5,823 bases of DNA, from contig VXPI01000051.1 of the NCBI GenBank assembly GCA_009839585.1, positions 1-5,823 of the forward strand. Direction: 5' to 3'. This document shows, in pieces, positions 1 to 5,823 of the stretch (positions are counted from its first letter, which is position 1; each line of letters opens with the position of its first letter). The stretch comes from Gammaproteobacteria bacterium (GTDB taxonomy: Bacteria; Pseudomonadota; Gammaproteobacteria; Arenicellales; Poriferihabitantaceae). Below the pieces are notes generated by a model that was given only the letters and a program-made list of their open reading frames with translations, did no database searches and had not been told where the DNA came from. Position numbers and translations under genes: made by a program.

Positions 1-1489
1 CAATAATAATTTAACCGGCGTATCCAACAGGACAATATTTGCGAAGGATTGTCTGGAAGTTCTAACAGACAAGAACATATTGCCCGATGAGAGCATTGAC
101 CTCATCTACCTTGACCCACCATTCAACTCAAAGAGCAACTACAACCTTCCTTTCAAGGATCAGTACAAGAAAGACGCAAAACCAGTAATGGCCTTTAAGG
201 ATACATGGTCTTGGGCCGAGGAGGAGGCAGAAAACCTTGCCCGTCTGAAAGAAGGCAGTATGGATGACCAACTGCTTGCCGATATAGTGGATCTGTCCAG
301 GAAAGTATTCAAAGAAAAACCGAACACAAAAATAAGCACTTCGGCTTATTTGCTTAATATGGCTATTCGTCTCAAACCTATGAGACGAGTATTGAAATCA
401 ACCGGAAGCATCTATCTTCACTGCGATCCAACAGCCAGCCATTATCTGAAAATGGTCATGGATGCTATATTCGGAGAAAAAAATTTCAGAAATGAAATTG
501 TTTGGTGTTATACAGGACCATCCAACGTTATCAGGAATTTTCCAGACAAGCATGACATTGTGTTTCGATACTCAAAAGGAGATTCGTGGAAATTTAATCT
601 GGATGATGTTCGAGTACGTCACAGACGTCAATATGTTTCTGGTGGCATTGGAATGGCGGCTGGAAACAGGACGGTCGAAGAAGTTCAAGAAGCTGAGAAA
701 TTGCAGATTGAACGGGGAAAGGTATGTGAAGATTGGTGGTCTGACATCGGGGCAGGTTCTCATATTCCAAAAGGAGAACGCCTTGGCTATCCCACACAAA
801 AGCCACTTGCCCTGCTGGAACGAATTATCAAGTCATCCAGCAACGAGGGAGATGTTGTGCTTGATCCGTTCTGCGGTTGCGGAACAACTGTTCATTCGGC
901 AGAGCTATTAAATCGACAATGGTTAGGAATAGACATATCCCAGTTCTCGGCAGGCTTGATCAGAAATCGAATTACAGGTAACTTCAAACACCTTGATCGT
1001 ACAGATGTTTCAGTAGTTGGATGTCCATTATCCTTGATTGACGCTCATGACCTGGCAAGCACAAACCCGTTCGAGTTTGAGAAATGGGTTTGTGGAGAGG
1101 TTGGCGCTCGAGGGTTGTTTCATAATCCCGGAGAACGTGGAGCTGATGGCGGGGTGGATGGGGTTATTCCATTTTGGACAAGCCCACAAGCACTGGGACA
1201 CAATAAAGAAGATATTGAAAAGACTTTTGCAGTGGTGCAGGTAAAAGGTGGAAAAGTCACACCTGATTCAGTGAAGGCTCTGTCAACAACTGTTCGAGAG
1301 TCAGGAGGAAAATGCGGAGTCATGATTTGTTTCGAGAAATACATGAATACTGTGGAAAACAACAGGGAAAAGATGTTTGTCGAGGATTGGGAAATTGGTA
1401 AGTACAACTTCATCCAGGGCTTGAGCATTGAAGATTTGATCAAAGGCAAAATGCCAATGCTTCCTTCTTCATCAAGATATGTCGCCTGA
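1..1489 (+). CDS. DNA methyltransferase fused to Mrr-like restriction endonuclease domain (5' partial)
   Basis: The frame is open from base 2 to the TGA at 1487-1489 (495 residues), so the gene enters from the left. A TTG at 80 could be taken as a start, but the upstream codons read NRTIFAKDCLEVL, the usual lead-in to this methyltransferase fold, so the true start is outside the window. Counting from the codon at 2: motif IV DPPF at 38-41, the GSIYLHCD segment at 135-142, motif X (YPTQKPLALLERII) at 263-276, SAM-binding motif I (LDPFCGCGTT) at 287-296, then GIDIS with its acidic residue near 311. The IV-before-X-and-I order is that of beta-class amino-methyltransferases (N6-adenine or N4-cytosine). 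The C-terminal part, about 350-495, looks like an Mrr-type PD-(D/E)xK nuclease: FEFEKWV at 357-363, GADGGVDG with Asp386, and VVQVKGG with Gln413 and Lys415. It probably methylates a specific DNA site and may cut DNA. Whether cleavage targets unmethylated or methylated DNA cannot be told. No separate restriction or specificity gene is visible. Confidence 0.93.
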   Translation, partial: NNNLTGVSNRTIFAKDCLEVLTDKNILPDESIDLIYLDPPFNSKSNYNLPFKDQYKKDAKPVMAFKDTWSWAEEEAENLARLKEGSMDDQLLADIVDLSRKVFKEKPNTKISTSAYLLNMAIRLKPMRRVLKSTGSIYLHCDPTASHYLKMVMDAIFGEKNFRNEIVWCYTGPSNVIRNFPDKHDIVFRYSKGDSWKFNLDDVRVRHRRQYVSGGIGMAAGNRTVEEVQEAEKLQIERGKVCEDWWSDIGAGSHIPKGERLGYPTQKPLALLERIIKSSSNEGDVVLDPFCGCGTTVHSAELLNRQWLGIDISQFSAGLIRNRITGNFKHLDRTDVSVVGCPLSLIDAHDLASTNPFEFEKWVCGEVGARGLFHNPGERGADGGVDGVIPFWTSPQALGHNKEDIEKTFAVVQVKGGKVTPDSVKALSTTVRESGGKCGVMICFEKYMNTVENNREKMFVEDWEIGKYNFIQGLSIEDLIKGKMPMLPSSSRYVA

Positions 1490-1497
1490 AATTAAAT

Positions 1498-1543
1498 TGA
1501 GCAATATGCTTGCATTACATGTTTATTGCAAGTATAATGCTCA
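1498..1543. repeat. 46-base imperfect palindrome between the methyltransferase and transposase genes
   Basis: The left arm at 1498-1516 is TGAGCAATATGCTTGCATT. The reverse complement of 1525-1543 is TGAGCATTATACTTGCAAT. They match at 16 of 19 positions, around an 8-base centre (1517-1524). The palindrome starts nine bases after the methyltransferase stop and ends three bases before the transposase ATG. It encloses the predicted promoter of the transposase, so it could be an operator for a dimeric repressor, possibly the transposase itself, which has an N-terminal helix-turn-helix. As RNA it could also form a hairpin after the methyltransferase message, but no U-run follows, so a simple intrinsic terminator is unlikely. 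Confidence 0.75.
1510..1538 (+). promoter_or_regulatory. Predicted sigma70-type promoter of the transposase gene
   Basis: A perfect TATAAT -10 box lies at 1533-1538, preceded by a weak -35 candidate TTGCAT at 1510-1515 with exactly 17 bases between them. Transcription would start near 1545, at or next to the ATG at 1546. No Shine-Dalgarno sequence precedes that ATG, so the message would be essentially leaderless. Both boxes lie in the arms of the surrounding palindrome. Confidence 0.5.
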
Positions 1544-1545
1544 TT

Positions 1546-2436
1546 ATGAATACACTGCCAACAAAGACCAAAGTCCTGATACTCAAATGCCTGGTTGAAG
1601 GCATGAGCATCCGCTCGACATCCCGCATTGCCGATGTCTCCCGCAATACTGTAACCAAGCTGCTGGTTGATGCCGGTCGGGTCTGCTCAGAGTATCAGGA
1701 CATGGCCTTGCGCAATCTTTCATGTACCCGAATTGAAGTCGATGAAATATGGAGCTTCGTATATGCCAAGAACAAGAATGTTCCGACTGCCAAGAACCCG
1801 CCTCGCCTGGCGGGTGATGTCTGGACATGGACCGCTATTTGTGCGGATACCAAGCTGGTTCCATCATGGAGGCTTGGCGATCGATCCAGTGCTACTGCCA
1901 TCGAGTTCATGGACGATTTACGGTCAAGGCTGGATAACCGGGTACAACTGACCAGCGATGGCCACAAGTCATATCTGGAGGCCGTTGAAGGTGCATTCGG
2001 GGGCGATGTTGACTATGCACAGCTTATCAAGGTTTACGGCGGAAGTGCCGACCTGAAATCAGAATCCCGCTACAGCCCCGGAAAGTGTAACGGCATTCAG
2101 CGCAAGGTAGTTGAAGGAAACCCCGATCCCGATGGCATCTCCACATCTTATGTAGAGCGTCAGAATCTGACAATGCGCATGTCCATGCGCCGGTTTACGC
2201 GGCTGACCAATGCCTTTTCAAAGAAAATGGAAAACCACGATCATGCCGTAGCGCTACATTTCATGTACTATAATTTCTGCAGGATCCACCAGACCCTGCA
2301 AGTAACTCCGGCAATGGAAGCAGGTGTAACCGACCGACTTTGGGATGTCAGCGATATTGTGAAGATGGTTGAAGATGTACAGCCCGTACCAAACCGGCCC
2401 AAAACCTACAAAAAGAAATCAGATATTTCAAACTGA
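1546..2436 (+). CDS. IS1-family-like DDE transposase
   Basis: A 296-residue protein, intact from ATG to TGA. An in-frame TTG at 1510 would add 12 residues (MHYMFIASIMLI). I prefer ATG 1546 because the sequence from MNTLPTKTKVLILKCLVEG onward is the normal beginning of this family and because the predicted -10 box sits just upstream of it. Residues about 19-46 form a helix-turn-helix (GMSIRSTSRIADVSRNTVTK) for binding element ends. The catalytic triad is visible: Asp66 in RIEVDEIWSF, Asp138 in LTSDGHKSY and Glu204 in SYVERQNLTMR. The last is followed by the MRRFTRLTNAFSKK and YYNFCRIHQTL segments typical of the family. Unlike classical IS1, with its two frameshift-linked ORFs, this is a single ORF. 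The tail (RPKTYKKKSDISN) is basic. The catalytic domain is undamaged, but a matching pair of terminal inverted repeats was not found, so mobility is unproven. The methyltransferase gene upstream is not interrupted. Confidence 0.9.
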   Translation: MNTLPTKTKVLILKCLVEGMSIRSTSRIADVSRNTVTKLLVDAGRVCSEYQDMALRNLSCTRIEVDEIWSFVYAKNKNVPTAKNPPRLAGDVWTWTAICADTKLVPSWRLGDRSSATAIEFMDDLRSRLDNRVQLTSDGHKSYLEAVEGAFGGDVDYAQLIKVYGGSADLKSESRYSPGKCNGIQRKVVEGNPDPDGISTSYVERQNLTMRMSMRRFTRLTNAFSKKMENHDHAVALHFMYYNFCRIHQTLQVTPAMEAGVTDRLWDVSDIVKMVEDVQPVPNRPKTYKKKSDISN

Positions 2437-2445
2437 GCCACTACC
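2428..2445. repeat. Possible right terminal end of the IS1-like element
   Basis: Read on the minus strand, this stretch is GGTAGTGGCTCAGTTTGA. It begins with GG, as IS1-family ends do, and overlaps the last codons of the transposase. From memory it resembles the ends of related single-ORF elements, but I cannot verify this. No matching copy was seen in the 1440-1545 region where a left end would be expected, so the call is tentative. Confidence 0.25.
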
Positions 2446-2493
2446 CGGTTTTCCCGTAATCTGCCTTCGCAAATCCCCCTGTATTTTCAGGAT

Positions 2494-2847
2494 ATGGATC
2501 AGCAGTTACTTGACCTTGTTTCCGAAAACAGTCCTTGTACATCGTTGTCAGATTCCCTGACTTCCCGGGATTATGCAGATTTGCACTCGTTTGCCTCAGG
2601 GCATTGCAATCCGGATCGGGTTTCAGCCGCTCTTGTCCTGTTTGCAAGAAATATCCTTGCATCAGAAATGCCGCGTCCTGGAGAAGATGATCGGGAGTTC
2701 ATTCGTCATCGCCTGCTCCTTCACCGTCCATGGTCGGCTATTGTTCAGCCTTCTCAACCAAGCAAACCCGTCAGTAAGCGTGAAGGCCTCATGCACTTGA
2801 GACGGATTGTTTCAACCTACCTTGATGATTTGGCAAATACCGTTTGA
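2494..2847 (+). CDS. Hypothetical protein, 117 residues
   Basis: I do not recognise this protein. It begins MDQQLLDLVSEN and is mixed in composition, with no transmembrane segment, signal peptide or obvious motif. Helical character is suggested around residues 43-57 (VSAALVLFARNILAS) and at the C terminus (LMHLRRIVSTYLDDLANTV). It starts 57 bases after the transposase stop in the same frame: after that TGA, no stop occurs until 2845-2847. The only purine-rich match upstream, AGGA at 2489-2492, is one base from the ATG, too close for a good ribosome binding site. It could be a small real gene co-transcribed with the transposase, a remnant of a larger gene, or a chance ORF. Codon choice looks plausible for coding, but nothing else supports it. 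Confidence 0.4.
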   Translation: MDQQLLDLVSENSPCTSLSDSLTSRDYADLHSFASGHCNPDRVSAALVLFARNILASEMPRPGEDDREFIRHRLLLHRPWSAIVQPSQPSKPVSKREGLMHLRRIVSTYLDDLANTV

Positions 2848-3034
2848 AGTGATCACCAAAATTCCCCGGGAGGTATGAGAGCCGGGATTGGGATGCATAA
2901 CCGATGAGCGGTTTTCTGGTTGTTGTACACGGGTAGACCAAGCTATTTCCACGTGCCTAATCGAGCCATTCTGGCTCCGTTGAGGAAACCTTCTGCATGA
3001 TTTCATGGAGAGTAAAACGTCATACATAAACCAT

Positions 3035-3054
3035 AAACTATAACGTTATAGTTT
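3035..3054. repeat. Perfect 20-bp palindrome
   Basis: AAACTATAACGTTATAGTTT is a perfect inverted repeat centred on CG at 3044/3045. Two more Ts follow on the plus strand. With the middle ACGT as loop it gives an 8-bp, almost entirely A-T stem, which is weak for a terminator. The symmetry and A-T content also suit an operator for a dimeric regulator, but no promoter boxes or regulator gene are evident beside it. Confidence 0.6.
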
Positions 3055-3154
3055 TTAACCCAAATTCAAGAAAGTTGTCGATAATCCCAGTTCCCGGCTT
3101 TCCCTGTTATTCTGTCTGGAGACACTCATAATACGGATATAGACGTAGAGATCC

Positions 3155-3174
3155 AGAAAGACAGGTTTTACCTG
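3155..3174 (-). terminator. Weak candidate terminator of the hisD-hisC transcript
   Basis: On the minus strand CAGGT and ACCTG (3174-3162) form a 5-bp stem with an AAA loop, followed by the pyrimidine-rich TCTTTCT. It lies 112 bases beyond the histidine gene stop. The stem is short and the T-run is interrupted, so termination here is only a possibility. Confidence 0.2.
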
Positions 3175-3224
3175 ATGGATAAAACAGCAACAAATACAGG
3201 CCTGTCACTACATTATCAGCATTG

Positions 3225-3274
3225 GGTTGGGCGATATGCTCTTTGCGAGTACACTCTTCACTTATCGAGCAACC
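3225..3274 (-). repeat. Long imperfect hairpin just after the hisD-hisC stop codon
   Basis: GGTTGGGCGATA at 3225-3236 pairs with TATCGAGCAACC at 3263-3274 at 10 of 12 positions. The two mismatches are adjacent, and the loop is 26 bases with a small inner GAG/CTC dyad. In the minus-strand transcript it begins 11 bases after the stop codon. No U-run follows, so it could protect the 3' end or assist factor-dependent termination rather than act as an intrinsic terminator. Confidence 0.35.
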
Positions 3275-3285
3275 GACTTTGAAGT

Positions 3286-5682
3286 TCAAGGAACAAGTAT
3301 ATTCTTGAGAGCCGCCAGAAACTGCTCATTTTCCTCGGGCCTGCCGACTGTTACACGCAAACATTGGTCCAACTGATCATCGGTACCATGCAGGTTCTTG
3401 ATCAAGACACCATGCTTCAGGAGTTCACGATAAACCCGCTCAGCATCCGAGACTCGAAACAAGTGGAAATTAGCCGCACTCGGAAACACCGTAACCCCAT
3501 CAACAGCCTGAAGTGCTTTGAACTGCTTCCTTCTTTCCCGGATGATTGAGGCAGTCTGTTCCTTCAGTAGACCAGCATTATCCAGAATCAGTGATGCACT
3601 CAGTTGTGTCAGTGAATTGATGTTGTACGGGAAACGGACTTTGCCAATTTCCCGTCCCCACTCGCTATTAGCCATAGCCAGGCCCAGCCTGAGACCTGCC
3701 AGCCCAGTCTTGCTCATGGTTCTGATAACGATAAGATTGGGACGTTCTGGAACCTCATTCAGATAGGAACTCTCACTGAAGGCATGATACGCCTCGTCAA
3801 TAACTACCAGTCCATTTGCAGCATCCAGAATCTCCTGAAGTACTTTTGTGTCAAACAGGTTACCCGTTGGATTATTGGGATATGCGATGAAGATACAAGC
3901 CGGATCATAATGCCGGATGGCGCGAATCATTTCCGCACCGTCCAAAGCAAAATCCTTCCTTAATGGCACACCGATGAAACGAGTAGACGTGTACAAACAA
4001 ATTTGCCGGTACATTGAAAATGAAGGCGATGGCGCAATGATGGTACGACCCCGTCCACCCAGCATCAAGATCAGCATCTGGATCAATTCATCAGACCCAT
4101 TGCCCAGCACCAAAGAACATGATTCAGGCAGGCCAATATATCTGGACAAGCGTTCCTTGAGTTCCCGGCAGTCAGCATCGGGATAGCGGTTGATGGAGAC
4201 CCGGGCAAGCGCCCCTACCCATTCGTCAATCAGTGATTGCGGAAGTGAGTACGGGTTCTCCATGGCATCAAGCTTAACCATCCCCGCTGAATCCGACACC
4301 TTGTATTCAGACATTGATCGAATCTGATCCGGAACCCATCGCTGCACGTACCGTTTCGCGAGATCATCCATGGATGGAGCGGGAATTTTCCCGATATTCG
4401 TTCGATACTCGGCAGAACGTTCATGGGCCGTCAATCCCTCACCGCGGGCCATGGTCGCCGCTATTCGCGAGAGCTTTCTGGATCCGTCCAGGGAGAGATT
4501 GACAATGCTGCTTCGCTTCTGGAAATCATAAACCCCCAAAGGGGAGCTGAACCTTGCGGTTCCGGATGTCGGCAGGACATGATTCGGCCCAGCACAATAA
4601 TCGCCCAGCACCTCGGCACTGTATTTTCCGACGAAAATGGCCCCTGCATGCCGTATTTTCGGTACTATTTCCTCTGGATTTGACACCATCAATTCAAGAT
4701 GTTCGGGAGCGATGTGATTGGCGACTTCAACTGCCTCGGCAAGATTTCCGACTTGAATCAAGGCTCCGTTAGCGACAAGGGATGCCTCGATAATTTTGCG
4801 GCGCTCCATGCCGGGGAGCAACCTGTCGATAGCGAAAGTGATTGCTTCACCGAGTTTTGGGTCGGTCACAATTGCAATGGATTGTGCCATCTCGTCGTGC
4901 TCGGCCTGGGCAAACATATCCATGGCCACCCACTCGGGGTCTGCGGAGGAATCTGCGATGACGAGAACTTCAGAGGGACCCGCTATCATGTCAATCCCCA
5001 CCTTGCCGAAAACCTGTTTCTTGGCGGTGGCCACATAGGCATTTCCCGGGCCTACTATCTTGTCGACTGCAGGAATGCTTTCTGTCCCATAAGCCAGTGC
5101 GGCGACCGCCTGGGCTCCTCCAACCGTAAAGATGCGGTCCACTCCCGCGATCTGGGCAGCGGCTATGACTGCAGGATTGGCTTCGCCATTCGGCATGGGT
5201 ACAACCATGACTATCTCGGAGACTCCTGCCACTTTTGCAGGGATTGTGGTCATTAGAACCGAGGATGGATACGCAGCAGTGCCGCCGGGCACATATACAC
5301 CGACCCGGTCAATGGCAGAGATTGACTGTCCAAGTTGCGTGCCGTCCTCATCCACACACTTCCAGGATTCGAGCCGTTCCTTCTCGTGAAACCATCGTAT
5401 TCTTTCCGCTGCTGCGAGGAGTGCCTGTTTCAACTCGGGGTCGGCTTGATCGGCAATGCCCTGAATTTGAGGATCGGATAACTCCAGGTCCTCAATATCC
5501 ATTTTCCGCCTGTCAAGTTTCCGAGTGAATTCGAGCAAGGCCTGATCGCCTTCAGAACGAACCTTGGCGATGATGGATCGAACGACTTCGTCTACATTTT
5601 CAGATTCCTGATTGCCTCTCTTGAGAAGTTCATCCAGATTTGCGTAGAAGTCGCACTGGCGGTAATTGAGATGAGTCAGCAT
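3286..5682 (-). CDS. hisDC: Fused histidinol dehydrogenase / histidinol-phosphate aminotransferase (HisD-HisC)
   Basis: A single 798-residue frame from ATG (5682-5680) to TGA (3288-3286). A stop codon in the same frame lies just upstream at 5694-5692, fixing the start, although no clear Shine-Dalgarno sequence precedes it. Residues 1 to about 430 are complete HisD, which oxidises L-histidinol to L-histidine with two NAD+. The zinc ligands Gln259, His262, Asp361 and His420 and the catalytic pair Glu327-His328 (HIAPEHLEL) are all present, almost at E. coli numbering. After a short linker (about 429-437), residues 438-798 are complete HisC, the PLP enzyme that transaminates imidazole-acetol phosphate to histidinol phosphate. 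Visible are LDAMENPY at 471-478, GNGSDE at 527-532, YPNNPTG at 601-607, DEAY at 629-632, PLP lysine Lys658 in TMSKTG, Arg665 and Arg776. Met438 (codon 4371-4369) could mark the ancestral hisC start, but no ribosome binding site precedes it, so one fused cytoplasmic protein is expected. hisD-hisC adjacency is normal in proteobacterial his operons; fusion is unusual. Confidence 0.95.
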   Translation of the reverse strand: MLTHLNYRQCDFYANLDELLKRGNQESENVDEVVRSIIAKVRSEGDQALLEFTRKLDRRKMDIEDLELSDPQIQGIADQADPELKQALLAAAERIRWFHEKERLESWKCVDEDGTQLGQSISAIDRVGVYVPGGTAAYPSSVLMTTIPAKVAGVSEIVMVVPMPNGEANPAVIAAAQIAGVDRIFTVGGAQAVAALAYGTESIPAVDKIVGPGNAYVATAKKQVFGKVGIDMIAGPSEVLVIADSSADPEWVAMDMFAQAEHDEMAQSIAIVTDPKLGEAITFAIDRLLPGMERRKIIEASLVANGALIQVGNLAEAVEVANHIAPEHLELMVSNPEEIVPKIRHAGAIFVGKYSAEVLGDYCAGPNHVLPTSGTARFSSPLGVYDFQKRSSIVNLSLDGSRKLSRIAATMARGEGLTAHERSAEYRTNIGKIPAPSMDDLAKRYVQRWVPDQIRSMSEYKVSDSAGMVKLDAMENPYSLPQSLIDEWVGALARVSINRYPDADCRELKERLSRYIGLPESCSLVLGNGSDELIQMLILMLGGRGRTIIAPSPSFSMYRQICLYTSTRFIGVPLRKDFALDGAEMIRAIRHYDPACIFIAYPNNPTGNLFDTKVLQEILDAANGLVVIDEAYHAFSESSYLNEVPERPNLIVIRTMSKTGLAGLRLGLAMANSEWGREIGKVRFPYNINSLTQLSASLILDNAGLLKEQTASIIRERRKQFKALQAVDGVTVFPSAANFHLFRVSDAERVYRELLKHGVLIKNLHGTDDQLDQCLRVTVGRPEENEQFLAALKNILVP

Positions 5683-5823
5683 TGGTCGAGATTAGCGGAC
5701 AATTTCTTTCGCCCTTTCCATACAAATCTTGCGGGAAATAAAAAGTTATTTTGCAAACTAGACTACGGGAGAATGACCAGAGTTCGAATTGGCTGTTCGA
5801 TTGATTGTTTTCAGAAAAACAGA
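5683..5823 (-). other. Upstream region of hisD-hisC, no gene seen
   Basis: This stretch holds no recognisable hisG end or other coding sequence. The minus strand is A-T rich around 5735-5760, where a promoter could lie, but no pair of boxes with proper spacing is convincing. A small dyad, TGTTTT / AAAACA with a 4-base loop, lies at 5806-5821 near the window edge. Confidence 0.4.

Larger units (their letters stand above)
2848..3285. other. 438-base spacer between converging genes, no convincing gene
   Basis: The plus-strand ORF to the left and the histidine gene from the right converge here. Short frames on both strands lack ribosome binding sites and recognisable protein features. One minus-strand frame across 2812-3027 runs into the hypothetical gene and looks like noise. 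The stretch holds a perfect 20-bp palindrome (3035-3054) and hairpins at 3155-3174 and 3225-3274, listed separately. The rest may be decayed accessory DNA, but I could not identify its source. Confidence 0.6.

Noticed and set aside
462..911. 149-codon plus-strand frame inside the methyltransferase gene
   Set aside because: It is a shifted frame within well-conserved methyltransferase sequence and has no independent support.
1120..1449. 109-codon minus-strand frame opposite the nuclease domain
   Set aside because: It is antisense to the Mrr-like domain motifs and has no recognisable features.
2409..2460. Possible -1 frameshift at CAAAAAG (2409-2415) near the end of the transposase, giving a KLSHYPVFP tail
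   Set aside because: The heptamer is a poor slippery site, no stimulatory structure is evident, and the unshifted frame already gives a full-length protein.
3160..3206. Arms GACAGG (3160-3165) and CCTGTC (3201-3206), considered as a repeat or attachment site
   Set aside because: The arms are only 6 bases with a 35-base interval, and CCTGTC is itself part of the local palindrome ACAGGCCTGT; this is within chance expectation.
3107..3289. 60-codon minus-strand frame after the his gene stop
   Set aside because: It would start at a TTG overlapping the hisD-hisC stop, has no ribosome site, and covers hairpin sequence; probably noise.
4699..5256. 185-codon plus-strand open frame opposite the hisD part
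   Set aside because: It lies fully antisense to conserved HisD catalytic sequence, has no ribosome site, and its Cys/Gly/His-rich translation resembles no protein family.
5692..5721. Nine-codon minus-strand ORF (MERAKEIVR) just before hisD, considered as a his leader peptide
   Set aside because: It contains no histidine codons, no ribosome site precedes it, and no alternative attenuator hairpins are evident.
1..5823. CRISPR arrays, tRNA or rRNA genes
   Set aside because: No regularly spaced direct repeats, no tRNA cloverleaf and no rRNA-like sequence were seen on either strand.

Overview
The window looks like bacterial chromosome, most likely from a beta- or gammaproteobacterium with near-balanced base composition. 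This rests on the style of the histidine-biosynthesis protein (the aminotransferase half begins with an 'LDAMENPY' type motif) and the hisD-then-hisC order; it is an inference from family resemblance, not a search result. Coding is dense at both ends. The middle is accessory in character.

Positions 1-1489 (+) hold the 3' part of a single-polypeptide DNA modification/restriction-type gene. It has a beta-class adenine/cytosine-N4 methyltransferase domain (DPPF motif first, SAM-binding FxGxG motif later) followed by an Mrr-like PD-(D/E)xK nuclease domain. The reading frame is open to the left edge, so the true start lies outside the window. Nine bases after its stop begins a 46-base imperfect palindrome. 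This palindrome contains a good-looking sigma70-type promoter and ends just before the start of an IS1-family-like transposase (1546-2436, +) with an intact DDE triad. A small unrecognised ORF follows (2494-2847, +), in the same frame as the transposase.

Positions 2848-3285 carry no convincing gene. They hold a perfect 20-bp palindrome at 3035-3054 and several hairpins near the end of the gene converging from the right.

Positions 3286-5682 (-) hold one uninterrupted 798-codon gene fusing complete histidinol dehydrogenase (HisD, N-terminal) to complete histidinol-phosphate aminotransferase (HisC, C-terminal). All the catalytic residues I could check are present in both halves. The two activities belong to the same pathway but are not consecutive, because histidinol-phosphate phosphatase acts between them. 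Positions 5683-5823 are the upstream region of this gene and contain no recognisable end of hisG or any other gene.

Overall, a core biosynthetic operon (minus strand) abuts an accessory block (plus strand) of restriction-modification, transposase and an orphan ORF, the two converging on the 2848-3285 spacer. The most notable items are the HisD-HisC fusion, the methyltransferase-nuclease fusion, and the palindrome that coincides with the transposase promoter. I see no clear evidence of a wholly new defence system.
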